The notes below the pieces were generated by a model that saw nothing but the letters and a program-made list of their open reading frames with translations, ran no database searches and was not told the origin of the DNA. Below are positions 55,643 through 63,010 of a DNA stretch of 64,000 nt, in pieces (the first letter of the stretch is position 1; each line of letters starts with the position of its first letter). Source of the DNA: Curtobacterium sp. 9128 (lineage in GTDB: Bacteria; Actinomycetota; Actinomycetes; Actinomycetales; Microbacteriaceae). The position numbers were made by a program, and so were the translations under genes. The stretch is taken from the NCBI RefSeq assembly GCF_900086645.1, contig NZ_LT576451.1, forward strand, positions 744,001 to 808,000, read 5' to 3'.

Positions 55643-56857
55643 TCAGTCCTGCTGGTCCGCCTCGACCGCGGCGCTCAGCCGGTCCAGGACGTCGGGGACC
55701 GCAGAGCGCACGCGGCTCCAGCTCGGGATGAACGCCCGGTCGTTCGGGCGGGCGGTGAAGGCCCCGCCGGCGTCGAGGATCGCCTTCGTGAAGAGCTCGA
55801 CCGCCGCTTCCTCCGCGTGCTGGTCGAACCCGAGCCCGTTCATCTGGGCTTCGTGCCGGTAGATCTCCACGATGTCGAGTGCGTTCCGGTAGTACGTCGC
55901 CTTGAGGACCCGGAACGAGTCCGAGGTGAGCGGGACGCCCATCGTCGCGAGCTTCCGGAACAGCGACTGCACGATGTCGTTCCCCATGCGCGCCAGCCCG
56001 CCGGTGCCGTCGGCCTCGGCGAGGGGCTGGTGCTTGTGATCGTACGCGTCGGCGATCTCCACCTGGCAGACCTGGCGGGTGGCGTAGTCGCGGTACACCT
56101 CGGACAGCATCCCGATCTCCAGGCCCCAGTCGCCCGGGATCTTCAGCCCGTTCAGGACGTGCGCGCGCATCGCGAACTCGCCGGACAGCGGGTAGCGGAA
56201 GCTGCTGAGGTACTCCAGGTACCCGGACTCCCCGTAGACCTGGCGGAGCGACCGGAGCAGCGGACCGACGAGCAGGCGGCCGACCCTGCCGTTGATCCGG
56301 CCGTCGGCGACGCGGGCGTAGTAGCCCTTCGAGAACTCGTAGTCGAACGCCGGGTTCGCGAGCGGGTAGAGCATCCGAGCGAGCATGCCCCGCTCGTACG
56401 TGGTGATGTCGCTGTCGTGCAGCGCGATGCACTCGGCCCGCTCGGACGCCAACGCGTACCCGGTGCAGTACCAGACGTTGCGGCCCTTGCCGGGTTCACC
56501 CGGTGCCAGTCCTGCTGCGTCGAGGTCGGCGTCGAGTGCCCTGAGGCGCGGGCCGTCGTTCCACAGGATCCGGTGGCGCTGCGGCAGACGCGCGAAGAAC
56601 TCACGGGCGTGCTCGAACTGCGACCGGTCGGCGCGGTCGAGCCCGATCACGATCTCGCTGAGCCAGTCGGCCTCGGCGAGCTCGTCGACGATGCGGGTCA
56701 GCGCGGGCCGTTCGAGCTCCGAGTACAGTGCCGGCAGGATCAGGCTCATCGGGCGCTTCTCGGCGAACCCGCGCAGGTCGTCCTCGATGCTCGCGGTGCT
56801 GCGGCGGCTGAGGTCGTGGAACGTCGTGATGACGCCGTTCTGGTGGAAGTCGCTCAT
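55643..56857 (-). CDS. gpgS: Glucosyl-3-phosphoglycerate synthase
   Basis: A 404-aa glycosyltransferase matching the cyanobacterial/proteobacterial GpgS type, which joins glucose from an NDP-glucose to 3-phosphoglycerate. Conserved segments are GVITTFHDL, RPMSLILPALYSELERPAL, LSEIVIGLDRADRSQFEHAREFFARLPQRHRILWNDGPRL, GKGRNVWYCTGYALAS, ALHDSDITTYERGMLARMLYPLANPAFDYEFSKGYYARV, GEFAMRAHVL and IPGDWGLEIGMLSEV; the DSD is the metal/nucleotide site. It overlaps the preceding phosphatase gene by four bases, and together they make glucosylglycerate, a compatible solute. Mannosyl specificity is less likely. Confidence 0.88.
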   Translation of the reverse strand: MSDFHQNGVITTFHDLSRRSTASIEDDLRGFAEKRPMSLILPALYSELERPALTRIVDELAEADWLSEIVIGLDRADRSQFEHAREFFARLPQRHRILWNDGPRLRALDADLDAAGLAPGEPGKGRNVWYCTGYALASERAECIALHDSDITTYERGMLARMLYPLANPAFDYEFSKGYYARVADGRINGRVGRLLVGPLLRSLRQVYGESGYLEYLSSFRYPLSGEFAMRAHVLNGLKIPGDWGLEIGMLSEVYRDYATRQVCQVEIADAYDHKHQPLAEADGTGGLARMGNDIVQSLFRKLATMGVPLTSDSFRVLKATYYRNALDIVEIYRHEAQMNGLGFDQHAEEAAVELFTKAILDAGGAFTARPNDRAFIPSWSRVRSAVPDVLDRLSAAVEADQQD

Positions 56858-57654
56858 CGGTCGCTCCTCAGGAAGTGGGTCAGGCCCTCGGCCCAGCCGT
56901 GCGGGCCGGGGGCGGTCGTTCGGTACACGCGTTCGCGTCGGTCGTCGACGAACGGTCCCGGCGCCGGGCCGTGGCCACGGACGACGACGGCGAGGTCGAC
57001 GGCATCGAGCAGGTCGGTGTCGTTCGGGCCGTCGCCGAGGCCGATCGTGCACGGCGTCCGGCCGGTCCGGCGCTCGTGGTCGGCGAGGAGCATCCGCACC
57101 GCAGCGCCCTTGCCGAACCCGGTCGGCAGGACGTGCCAGAACCGGCCACCGCGCACCAGGTCGAGGCCCGACGCTGCGAGCCCAGCGCGGAAGTCGTCGG
57201 CGCGGTCGTCGTCCTCGGTGCGCCAGAGCAGGACCTCGGACGCCGCACGTCGACGCGCTGCGGACGCGGCGACGACATCGAGCCCGGTCCACGTCGCGAC
57301 GATCTCGTCGGAGACGGACGAGAACGTCGCGAAGTGCAGGTCGAGTGCGTCGCGCAGATCGTCGAGCACGTCCTGCAGCCGCCCGAGGCTGCCGTCCGCC
57401 GGTCCGGCGAGGACGGTTCCGCCACGGCCGACGACGACCGCGCCGTTCTCCGCGACGAACGCCTCGCCGGTCAGCCCGGTGCGCTCCTGCAGTGCCGCGA
57501 TCTCGGCCGTCGTCTTGCTGCTGCAGAACACCACCGGGACGCCGTCGGATCGCAGACGATCGAGCATGGGGAGCGCCGCCGCGAACGAGTAGTCGTGGTG
57601 GTCGAGGAACGTACCGTCGAGGTCGGTGACGACCATCAGGTCGGGTACTGGCAT
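56854..57654 (-). CDS. gpgP: HAD phosphatase, glucosyl/mannosyl-3-phosphoglycerate phosphatase type
   Basis: A 266-aa HAD-IIB phosphatase. Motif I is VVTDLDGTFLDH (Asp11, Asp13), motif II the Ser in VVFCSSKT, and motif IV GLGDGPNDTDLLDAVD. VFCSSKTTAEIAALQERTGL is characteristic of MpgP/GpgP-type phosphatases, which remove the phosphate from glycosyl-3-phosphoglycerate. Preceding gpgS with an ATGA overlap supports the role. The ATG at 57654 has GGAGA upstream; an upstream in-frame start at 57708 is less likely. Confidence 0.88.
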   Translation of the reverse strand: MPVPDLMVVTDLDGTFLDHHDYSFAAALPMLDRLRSDGVPVVFCSSKTTAEIAALQERTGLTGEAFVAENGAVVVGRGGTVLAGPADGSLGRLQDVLDDLRDALDLHFATFSSVSDEIVATWTGLDVVAASAARRRAASEVLLWRTEDDDRADDFRAGLAASGLDLVRGGRFWHVLPTGFGKGAAVRMLLADHERRTGRTPCTIGLGDGPNDTDLLDAVDLAVVVRGHGPAPGPFVDDRRERVYRTTAPGPHGWAEGLTHFLRSDR

Positions 57655-57726
57655 CGGTCTCCGCTCGCGGCTGGCTGGGCTGCGGGCGGCGACGCCCGGA
57701 CCCACCATGCCATGCGCATGCGACGG

Positions 57727-58350
57727 TCAGGTTAACGACGGTGCGTCGTCCCGGCGCCGCGCGACGATCGCCCCGTGCGGCCGTGGACCATCCGCGGACC
57801 CGGTGCGCGTGTGGGTCTCGAGCACGTCGAACCCGGCGGAGCGCAGTGCTGCCGACAGGGCCTCGGGAGACCAGCGGTAGGCGGTGACGACCGCGTGGTC
57901 GAAGGCCTCCACCCGCTGGCCGACGAAGAACCCGACGAGCAGCCCGCCGCCGGGGCGGACGACGCGGGCGAACTCGCCGAGCGGTCGGCGGATCGTGGCC
58001 GGTTCGTGGTGGATGAGCGAGTACCAGGCGAGCACACCGGCGTGGCTGCCCTCGGCATCGGGAAGCGCGTCGATGCTGCCGACGCCGAACATCGGTCCCG
58101 GATGTGCTGCCCGGGCGTGCGTGATGAACCCGGGGACCTGGTCGACCCCGCGCACGTCGCAGCCGCGCTCGGCGAGGTGGGCGGTCCAGTGTCCGGGGCC
58201 ACACCCGGCGTCGATGATCGGGCCGTCGACGCCGCGCGCCCACGTCGTCACGAGGTGCTCGTCGGCGGGATGCACCGACGTCATCGACCCGAGCCGCCCG
58301 ATGTACTCGGCCGCCCTGCCCGCGTACGACTCCTCCACGTCAGACGACAT
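57727..58350 (-). CDS. Class I SAM-dependent methyltransferase
   Basis: A 207-aa methyltransferase. Motif I is PIIDAGCGPGHWTAHLAERG, followed by VRGVDQVPGFITHARAA, ALPDAEGSHAGVLAWYSLIHHEP and VVRPGGGLLVGFFVG. Small type 11-like enzymes of this kind methylate diverse small molecules, and the substrate is unknown. Its start overlaps the P-loop gene upstream by 11 bp, so the two form an operon. Confidence 0.92.
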   Translation of the reverse strand: MSSDVEESYAGRAAEYIGRLGSMTSVHPADEHLVTTWARGVDGPIIDAGCGPGHWTAHLAERGCDVRGVDQVPGFITHARAAHPGPMFGVGSIDALPDAEGSHAGVLAWYSLIHHEPATIRRPLGEFARVVRPGGGLLVGFFVGQRVEAFDHAVVTAYRWSPEALSAALRSAGFDVLETHTRTGSADGPRPHGAIVARRRDDAPSLT

Positions 58351-58888
58351 CGTGCACCGTCGAGTCGAAGTGCGCGACGACCGCCCGAGCGACCTCGGCC
58401 GGGGTCGTGCAGTCCGTCGCGAGCACCACCTCGTCGAGGTCTGCCCGAGCCTGTCGTTCCTGGAGCTCGGCGTACCGCTCGAGGTGCCAGGACAGTGCGT
58501 GGTCCTGATCAGCGTCGTACCGTCGGCGCAACCGGGTCTCGACGGTCGGGGGCTCCGCGACGAGCCGGATCGCCCGGACCGGCATCCCGACCGCGTCCTC
58601 GTACCGGTGGAGGTCCGTCCGGCTCGCGATCACACCGCTCAGGACGAGCTGCCGCGGACCGGCAGCGCGGTAGGACGCCCACACGGCGGCGATGTTCTGC
58701 GCCTCGATCACGGTGTTGTCGGGGTCGTGGTCCGCCACCGGCCACGATCGGTGGAACCAGTCGACGTCCATCAGGGCGAACGGGCGCCCGGCCGCTGCGA
58801 GGAGGTCCCCGACGTGGTCGAGCGTCGCGGTCTTCCCGACGCCGTACGAGCCGTTGAGGAAGATCGCGTACGCGTCGCTGCCGGTCAC
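58340..58888 (-). CDS. P-loop kinase-like protein
   Basis: A 182-aa P-loop protein with Walker A GSYGVGKTAT near residues 13-22 and a following FALMDVDWFHRSWP, whose Asp may bind Mg or substrate. Length and fold pattern suggest a small-molecule kinase of the AAA_33/shikimate-kinase-like type. The C-terminus has DLDEVVLATDCTTPAEVARAVVAHF, common in such kinases. The GTG start has no clear Shine-Dalgarno. It is divergent from the HEPN/MNT pair and in operon with a methyltransferase; the substrate is unknown. Confidence 0.78.
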   Translation of the reverse strand: MTGSDAYAIFLNGSYGVGKTATLDHVGDLLAAAGRPFALMDVDWFHRSWPVADHDPDNTVIEAQNIAAVWASYRAAGPRQLVLSGVIASRTDLHRYEDAVGMPVRAIRLVAEPPTVETRLRRRYDADQDHALSWHLERYAELQERQARADLDEVVLATDCTTPAEVARAVVAHFDSTVHDVV

Positions 58889-58923
58889 GTTCCGACCCTA
58901 GGGCGTCCCCACGGAACGGCCAC

Positions 58924-58973
58924 ATCAATGACCACGAATCCGGGTCACTTGACCCGGATTCGTGTACATTGAT
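58924..58973. promoter_or_regulatory. 50-bp inverted repeat, operator of the HEPN/MNT module
   Basis: The arms of 24 bp are complementary at 22 positions, with spacer CT. The inner 15 bp, CACGAATCCGGGTCA and its complement, are perfect, and the outer ATCAATG/CATTGAT pairs too. It lies just upstream of the MNT gene, whose N-terminus is a winged helix. TACATT in the right arm is a plausible -10 box. Autorepression is inferred. Confidence 0.78.
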
Positions 58974-58991
58974 CTTCGGAGGACCTCAGAC

Positions 58992-59582
58992 ATGCAACTC
59001 GCATCACCCCTCGCAACGCTGGTCGGTGGGCAGCAGGCGGCTGCCCTGGGGGTGCTCGCGCGGACCGATGCGGGCATGACCGGTCGGCAGGTTGCACGTG
59101 TCGCTCAATCGGGGAACACCGCCATCAAGCGAGCCCTGGACAGACTCGAACACGCCGGTCTCGTGACGGTGGACCGCGGTCTGCACAGTTCGAGCTACCG
59201 CGTGAACGAAGAGCACGTGCTCTGGCCGGCGCTCCGCCTCGCGCTGGACGCACCTCGGGTACTCGATGAGCGCATCAGGCAGTTCGTGGACGAGTCAGAC
59301 GTCCCGGTCACGTCGGTGGCGGTGTTCGGATCGGTCGCCCGCGGGGAGGCCACCGATGACTCGGATGTGGATCTCGTCGTGATCTACCCGGGCGAGCCCG
59401 TGGTCGACTTGTCCGTCGCGCTGGGGTCGGCCGTCGAGCGATGGACCGGCAACGAGTGCCAGGTGTTCGACGCGTCTCGAGCAGAGCTGCGGCGGATGGT
59501 CGCCGACGGCGATCCACTCGTGGGCTCCTGGCGGCGGGATGCGCGGACCATTGTCGGCGACGATCTGCGAGGCCTGCTCTGA
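58992..59582 (+). CDS. MNT-type nucleotidyltransferase with N-terminal winged helix (probable antitoxin)
   Basis: A 196-aa two-domain protein. Residues about 10-80 form a winged helix-turn-helix (ALGVLARTDAGMTGRQVARVAQSGNTAIKRALDRLEHAGLVTVDRG). Residues about 95-160 are a minimal nucleotidyltransferase: FGSVARGEATDDSDVDLVV gives the GS (113-114) and DxD (125, 127) motifs. MNT proteins paired with HEPN proteins act as antitoxins, some by AMPylating the toxin. The ATG follows GGAGG, and the stop overlaps the next start (TGATG). The upstream 50-bp dyad suggests self-regulation through the winged helix. Composition is less GC-rich than the neighbours, consistent with a mobile module. Confidence 0.85.
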   Translation: MQLASPLATLVGGQQAAALGVLARTDAGMTGRQVARVAQSGNTAIKRALDRLEHAGLVTVDRGLHSSSYRVNEEHVLWPALRLALDAPRVLDERIRQFVDESDVPVTSVAVFGSVARGEATDDSDVDLVVIYPGEPVVDLSVALGSAVERWTGNECQVFDASRAELRRMVADGDPLVGSWRRDARTIVGDDLRGLL

Positions 59583-60016
59583 TGGCAGGCAGAATGCGTG
59601 CGATGACGCCCGCTGATGTGCGGGCGCGCGCCGCGGAGGCGAAAGCGTACCTCGAGGACGCGCAGCTGAACATCGAGTCGAACGACCCGACCTACTGGAA
59701 GATCGCCGGTTCGAGCGCCGTCCTCGGGGGAATCGCGGCGTCAGATGCGATCTGCGGGAAGGTACTCGGCGAGCGCTACAACGGTGAGCAGCACGGCGAG
59801 GCGAGGAAGCAGCTCGACAAGGCGACATCGCCGGACACGACTCCCGGCGTCAACTTCAAGCGGCTGACGGATGAGAAGACGAACTGCCAGTACTCGTCCT
59901 CGCGACCGACGCAGACGAACACGAGAGGGCTGATCAAGGCGCTCGAGCGCCTCATCGAGAGGATGGACGCCGTCCTCGGGTTCGATCGAGCCGACATGGG
60001 ACCGTCCGGCAGGTGA
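59582..60016 (+). CDS. HEPN-domain protein (probable RNase toxin)
   Basis: A 144-aa alpha-helical protein. The segment SSAVLGGIAASDAICGKVLGERYNGEQHGEARKQL is typical of HEPN folds and contains Arg65-x5-His71, matching the R-x(4-6)-H catalytic motif of HEPN ribonucleases. The Tyr of the R-x4-H-x-Y form, which is the AMPylation target in HepT, is absent (HGE here). Translation is coupled to the MNT gene. Order MNT then HEPN, overlap and motif make a type of HEPN/MNT toxin-antitoxin pair likely. Toxicity has not been shown. Confidence 0.78.
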   Translation: MAGRMRAMTPADVRARAAEAKAYLEDAQLNIESNDPTYWKIAGSSAVLGGIAASDAICGKVLGERYNGEQHGEARKQLDKATSPDTTPGVNFKRLTDEKTNCQYSSSRPTQTNTRGLIKALERLIERMDAVLGFDRADMGPSGR

Positions 60017-60026
60017 GCGACGGTCG

Positions 60027-60127
60027 GACGGGAGGCTCGGTGCCAGCTGGCACCGTCCCTCCAGGCACGGCCGTCACGCCGCTGGCGCGTCGTGCCGGTA
60101 CCGGCTGGTGGGGCCCACCTCCCGTCC
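60027..60127. terminator. Interrupted terminator of the GACGGGAGGC family
   Basis: GGACGGGAGGCTCGGTGCCAGCTGGCACCG gives an intact inner 18-bp palindrome (60038-60055), but the matching CACCTCCCGTCCG arm appears only at about 60116-60128, some 60 bp later. It looks as if the descending arm was split by an insertion. The remaining hairpin may still terminate between the convergent HEPN and MATE genes. Confidence 0.6.
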
Positions 60128-60143
60128 GCCTCGGGGTACGTGA

Positions 60144-61592
60144 TCAGGCGGCCGCTTCTTCCAGGACGGCTTCCGCCCGCTCTGCGCTGCCCTCGGCGAG
60201 GCCGCGGTCGATCCGACCGCGCGATGCCAGCCAGATGACGACCCCGGCGAGGAAGACCAGGATCTCCGTGATCGTCAGCGCCCAGATGATGCCGGCGAGG
60301 CCGAACCACAGGTTGCCGAGCAGGACGATCGGGATGAACAGGATGCCCTGCGCCATCGACATCGCGATCGCCGGGGTGGCGAGGCCCGCTGCCTGGAACA
60401 GCGAGGTGAACAGGCCGGTGAAGCCGTTCACGATCGTGGCGACGAGCTGGGCGACCAGGATCGTCAGACCGATCGCCAGCACGGAGTGGTCGGAGGAGAA
60501 GATCGTGAAGACCTGCTCGCGGAAGACGAACACCGTGCCGGAGAAGATCAGCACGATCGCGCCGACGGTGAGTGCCGATGCCTTGAGTGCCGAGTTCAGG
60601 CGGGTCCTGTCGCCCTTGCCGTAGGCGTACGCGAGGAGCGGCAGGACACCGATCGTGACGCCCATCACCAGGAACTCCGGGACCTGGGCGATGCGGACCG
60701 CGACACCCATCGCGGCGAGTGGGTCGTCGCCGTACTGCGCGGCGAGGTTGTTGAGGACGAGGGTCGTCACGATGAGGAACCCGGCCTGCAGCAGCTCGCT
60801 GACGCCGATGCCGAACACCGGCCCCAGGACGGCGGGGCGGAGCGTGAACCAGCGGAGCGACAGGGAGACGTTCTCGCTGTGCTTGCCGAGCCACATCACC
60901 CAGTAGACGATGCTGACGGCGTTGGCGAGACCGACCGCGAGTGCGGCGCCGGCGACGCCCCAGTGCAGGACCAGGATGAACAGCACGTCGAAGACGAGGT
61001 TCCCGATCGTCGACAGGATGAGGCCGATCATGGCCTGGCGTGCCGCACCCTCTGCCCGGACCATCTGCTCGAGGCAGAACGCCGCGGCGAGTACGGGGAC
61101 GAACGCGAGCATGACGGCGACGTAGGCGCTCGTGGCGGGCACGGCCGCCGCGTCCGCGCCGAGCACGCCGACGAGGGGCTGCAGGAGGAGCAGACCGATC
61201 CCGCCGAGCACGATGCCCGTGATGACCGAGCCCCACACCGCGAAGGACGCGACGTGCTTGATCTCGCCGGCCTTCGCGGGGTCGTTCTCGGACGCCCCGA
61301 GCAGGCGGGACATCAGCGAGCTGCCGCCGACGCCGAACACGCCGCCGATCGCCATGATCAGGCCGAGGAGCGGGGTGCCGAAGGTGATCGCGGCGAGGAG
61401 CGAGGTGTCGTGCTGCGAGCCGATGAAGCCCGCGTTGATGACGTTGTAGAGGGCGCTGACGACCATCGCGGCGGCCATCGGCACGCAGAGGTGGACGAGG
61501 GCGCGGGCGATGGGGGCGGCGGAGAGGTACCAGCGGTTCTTCTCCGCTGCGGTCCGTTCCACGGCGGAGGCGGATGCGGTTTCGGTGCTCAT
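60144..61592 (-). CDS. MATE-family efflux transporter
   Basis: A 482-aa transporter with twelve helices in two MatE repeats. Segments such as PMAAAMVVSALYNVINAGFIGSQ, FGTPLLGLIMAIGGVFGVGGSSLMSRLLG and the second-half counterpart FGIGVSELLQAGFLIVTTLVLNN are family-typical (DinF/NorM-like). It exports cationic compounds using an ion gradient. The ATG has GGAAGGAGC upstream. It lies 104 bp downstream of a MarR gene on the same strand, which probably regulates it. The C-terminus is an acidic Ala/Glu tail. Confidence 0.92.
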   Translation of the reverse strand: MSTETASASAVERTAAEKNRWYLSAAPIARALVHLCVPMAAAMVVSALYNVINAGFIGSQHDTSLLAAITFGTPLLGLIMAIGGVFGVGGSSLMSRLLGASENDPAKAGEIKHVASFAVWGSVITGIVLGGIGLLLLQPLVGVLGADAAAVPATSAYVAVMLAFVPVLAAAFCLEQMVRAEGAARQAMIGLILSTIGNLVFDVLFILVLHWGVAGAALAVGLANAVSIVYWVMWLGKHSENVSLSLRWFTLRPAVLGPVFGIGVSELLQAGFLIVTTLVLNNLAAQYGDDPLAAMGVAVRIAQVPEFLVMGVTIGVLPLLAYAYGKGDRTRLNSALKASALTVGAIVLIFSGTVFVFREQVFTIFSSDHSVLAIGLTILVAQLVATIVNGFTGLFTSLFQAAGLATPAIAMSMAQGILFIPIVLLGNLWFGLAGIIWALTITEILVFLAGVVIWLASRGRIDRGLAEGSAERAEAVLEEAAA

Positions 61593-61696
61593 GGTGTGCT
61601 CCTTCCCTCCCGGTTCCGGGCAGGGTCGAGCGCGCGCCGACGGACGCCGGCACGGCGTGGTGTGAGTGGAAGTGGGAGCGCCCTGGCGGGCGTGGT

Positions 61697-62140
61697 CTAC
61701 CGGGTGGGCTCGTCGAGCTCTGCGGTGACCTTCAGCAGCAGGGTGCGGAGGGTGGCGCGCTCGTCCGGGGTGAGCGGTGCGAGCAGGGTGTCGTCGAGTG
61801 CGAGCATCGCGTCCTCGAACCCGGCGATCAGGTCGATGCCGGTCGGTGTGGCGTACACGAGCTTCGTCCGGGCGTTGCCGGCCTCTGCTCGTCGTTCGAT
61901 CAGCCCGCGCTTCTCGAGGCCCTGCAGGAGACTCGAGACACTCGCGGCGCTGGTCCGGGTCATCTCGGCGATGTCACGCTGGATGGCCCCGGGGTTCTGC
62001 TGCAGGTAGCCGAGCACGAAGCTCTGTTCGTGGGTGAGCTCGCGCTCGCGTACCCACTCTTCTGCGGCCTTGCGCTGGGCCCACCCGATCCAGCGCATGA
62101 GCTGGAGCGGGGTGTCGAAGTGTGGTGCGCGCTGCGTCAT
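61697..62140 (-). CDS. MarR-family regulator of the MATE exporter
   Basis: A 147-aa MarR protein. The winged helix is LTHEQSFVLGYLQQNPGAIQRDIAEMTRTSAASVSSLLQGLEKRGLIERRAEAGNARTKLVYATPTG. It has a consensus-like promoter TTGACA-17-TAGAGT that ends 7 bp before the ATG at 62140, so the message is leaderless or nearly so. The dyad TCTAA-GTG-TTAGA overlaps the -10 box and is probably its own operator. Transcription continues towards the MATE gene. Confidence 0.93.
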   Translation of the reverse strand: MTQRAPHFDTPLQLMRWIGWAQRKAAEEWVRERELTHEQSFVLGYLQQNPGAIQRDIAEMTRTSAASVSSLLQGLEKRGLIERRAEAGNARTKLVYATPTGIDLIAGFEDAMLALDDTLLAPLTPDERATLRTLLLKVTAELDEPTR

Positions 62141-62147
62141 GATCAGA

Positions 62148-62176
62148 ACTCTAAGTGTTAGAACTCGAACTGTCAA
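62148..62176 (-). promoter_or_regulatory. marR promoter and operator
   Basis: On the minus strand TTGACA (62176-62171) and TAGAGT (62153-62148) are 17 bp apart. TCTAA-GTG-TTAGA (62150-62162) overlaps the -10 box, the expected place for autorepression. The start codon at 62140 leaves almost no leader. Confidence 0.82.
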
Positions 62177-62281
62177 TCTTCGAACTGACTAGGTTCCGCT
62201 CACCCGTCGAGACACCGCACAACACCCGAGGCGCCGCAGTTTTCGGCGGCGTCTGGCGCGGAAGGAGGCGTTTCGGCGGGA

Positions 62282-63010
62282 TCAGTGCGCGGCGGCGCGA
62301 GCGGCCCGCACGACGTCGGCGTCGGTCACGAAGTGCGCGGAACCGTCGTCGGAGCCGCCCATCGGGACGCCGTCGTGGGCGCTCCCCGCGGCCGCGCGCT
62401 TCGCGGAGAGGTGCACGGCGGCGGCCCCCGTCGCGAGGAGGGCCGGGACGTCAGCGGGAGTGACCCCTGCGCCCGCCATGACCTGCACGGGCCCGGCGGC
62501 ATCGACCATGCGGGCGATCGTCGTGGCACCGGCGACCGCGGTGGGCTTGCCGCCGGACGTCAGCACGCGGGTGAACCCGATGTCGGCGAGGAGCGCGACG
62601 GCTGCGACGGGGTCGGCGGCGTGGTCGATCGCGCGGTGCAGGGTGACCTCTGCCGTGTCGCGGACCTCCTTCGCGGTCGCCACGAAGCGCCGGAGGACGT
62701 CCACGTCGAGCGAGTGGTCCGGACGCAGCGCCCCGACCACGACACCGGCGGCGCCGGAGCGCAGCACGGCCCGGAGTTCCCGTTCCATGAGGTCGATCTC
62801 GGCAGCGTCGAACACGAACCCGCCCGGCCGGCTGCGGATGAGCGCGTGCGCCGGGATGCCGGTCTCGTGCACGGCCTCGACGAGGGCCTGCGACGGGGTG
62901 AGCCCGCCGAGCTCCAGCCCGACGCAGAGCTCGACACGGTCGGCACCGCCGTCGCGGGCGGTCGCGGCACCGGCCGGCGAGGTGACGGCGATCTCGAGGG
63001 CAACGGTCAC
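62282..63010 (-). CDS. cutC: CutC-family protein
   Basis: A 242-aa TIM-barrel protein of the CutC family. Characteristic stretches are LEIAVTSPAGAATARDGGADRVELCVGLELGGLTPSQALVEAV, IPAHALIRSRPGGFVF, GVVVGALRPDHSLDVDVLRRFVATA, VTLHRAIDHAADP, FTRVLTSGGKPTA and VQVMAGAGVTPADVPALLATGAAAVHLSAKR. The old link to copper homeostasis is doubtful, and the family's reaction is not settled. The GTG start overlaps the M81 peptidase stop (GTGA), so the two are co-translated. Confidence 0.93.
   Translation of the reverse strand: MTVALEIAVTSPAGAATARDGGADRVELCVGLELGGLTPSQALVEAVHETGIPAHALIRSRPGGFVFDAAEIDLMERELRAVLRSGAAGVVVGALRPDHSLDVDVLRRFVATAKEVRDTAEVTLHRAIDHAADPVAAVALLADIGFTRVLTSGGKPTAVAGATTIARMVDAAGPVQVMAGAGVTPADVPALLATGAAAVHLSAKRAAAGSAHDGVPMGGSDDGSAHFVTDADVVRAARAAAH

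Noticed and set aside
62282..63010. Copper-resistance function for CutC
   Set aside because: No copper-binding motif or other copper gene is nearby, and the historical link to copper is doubtful.
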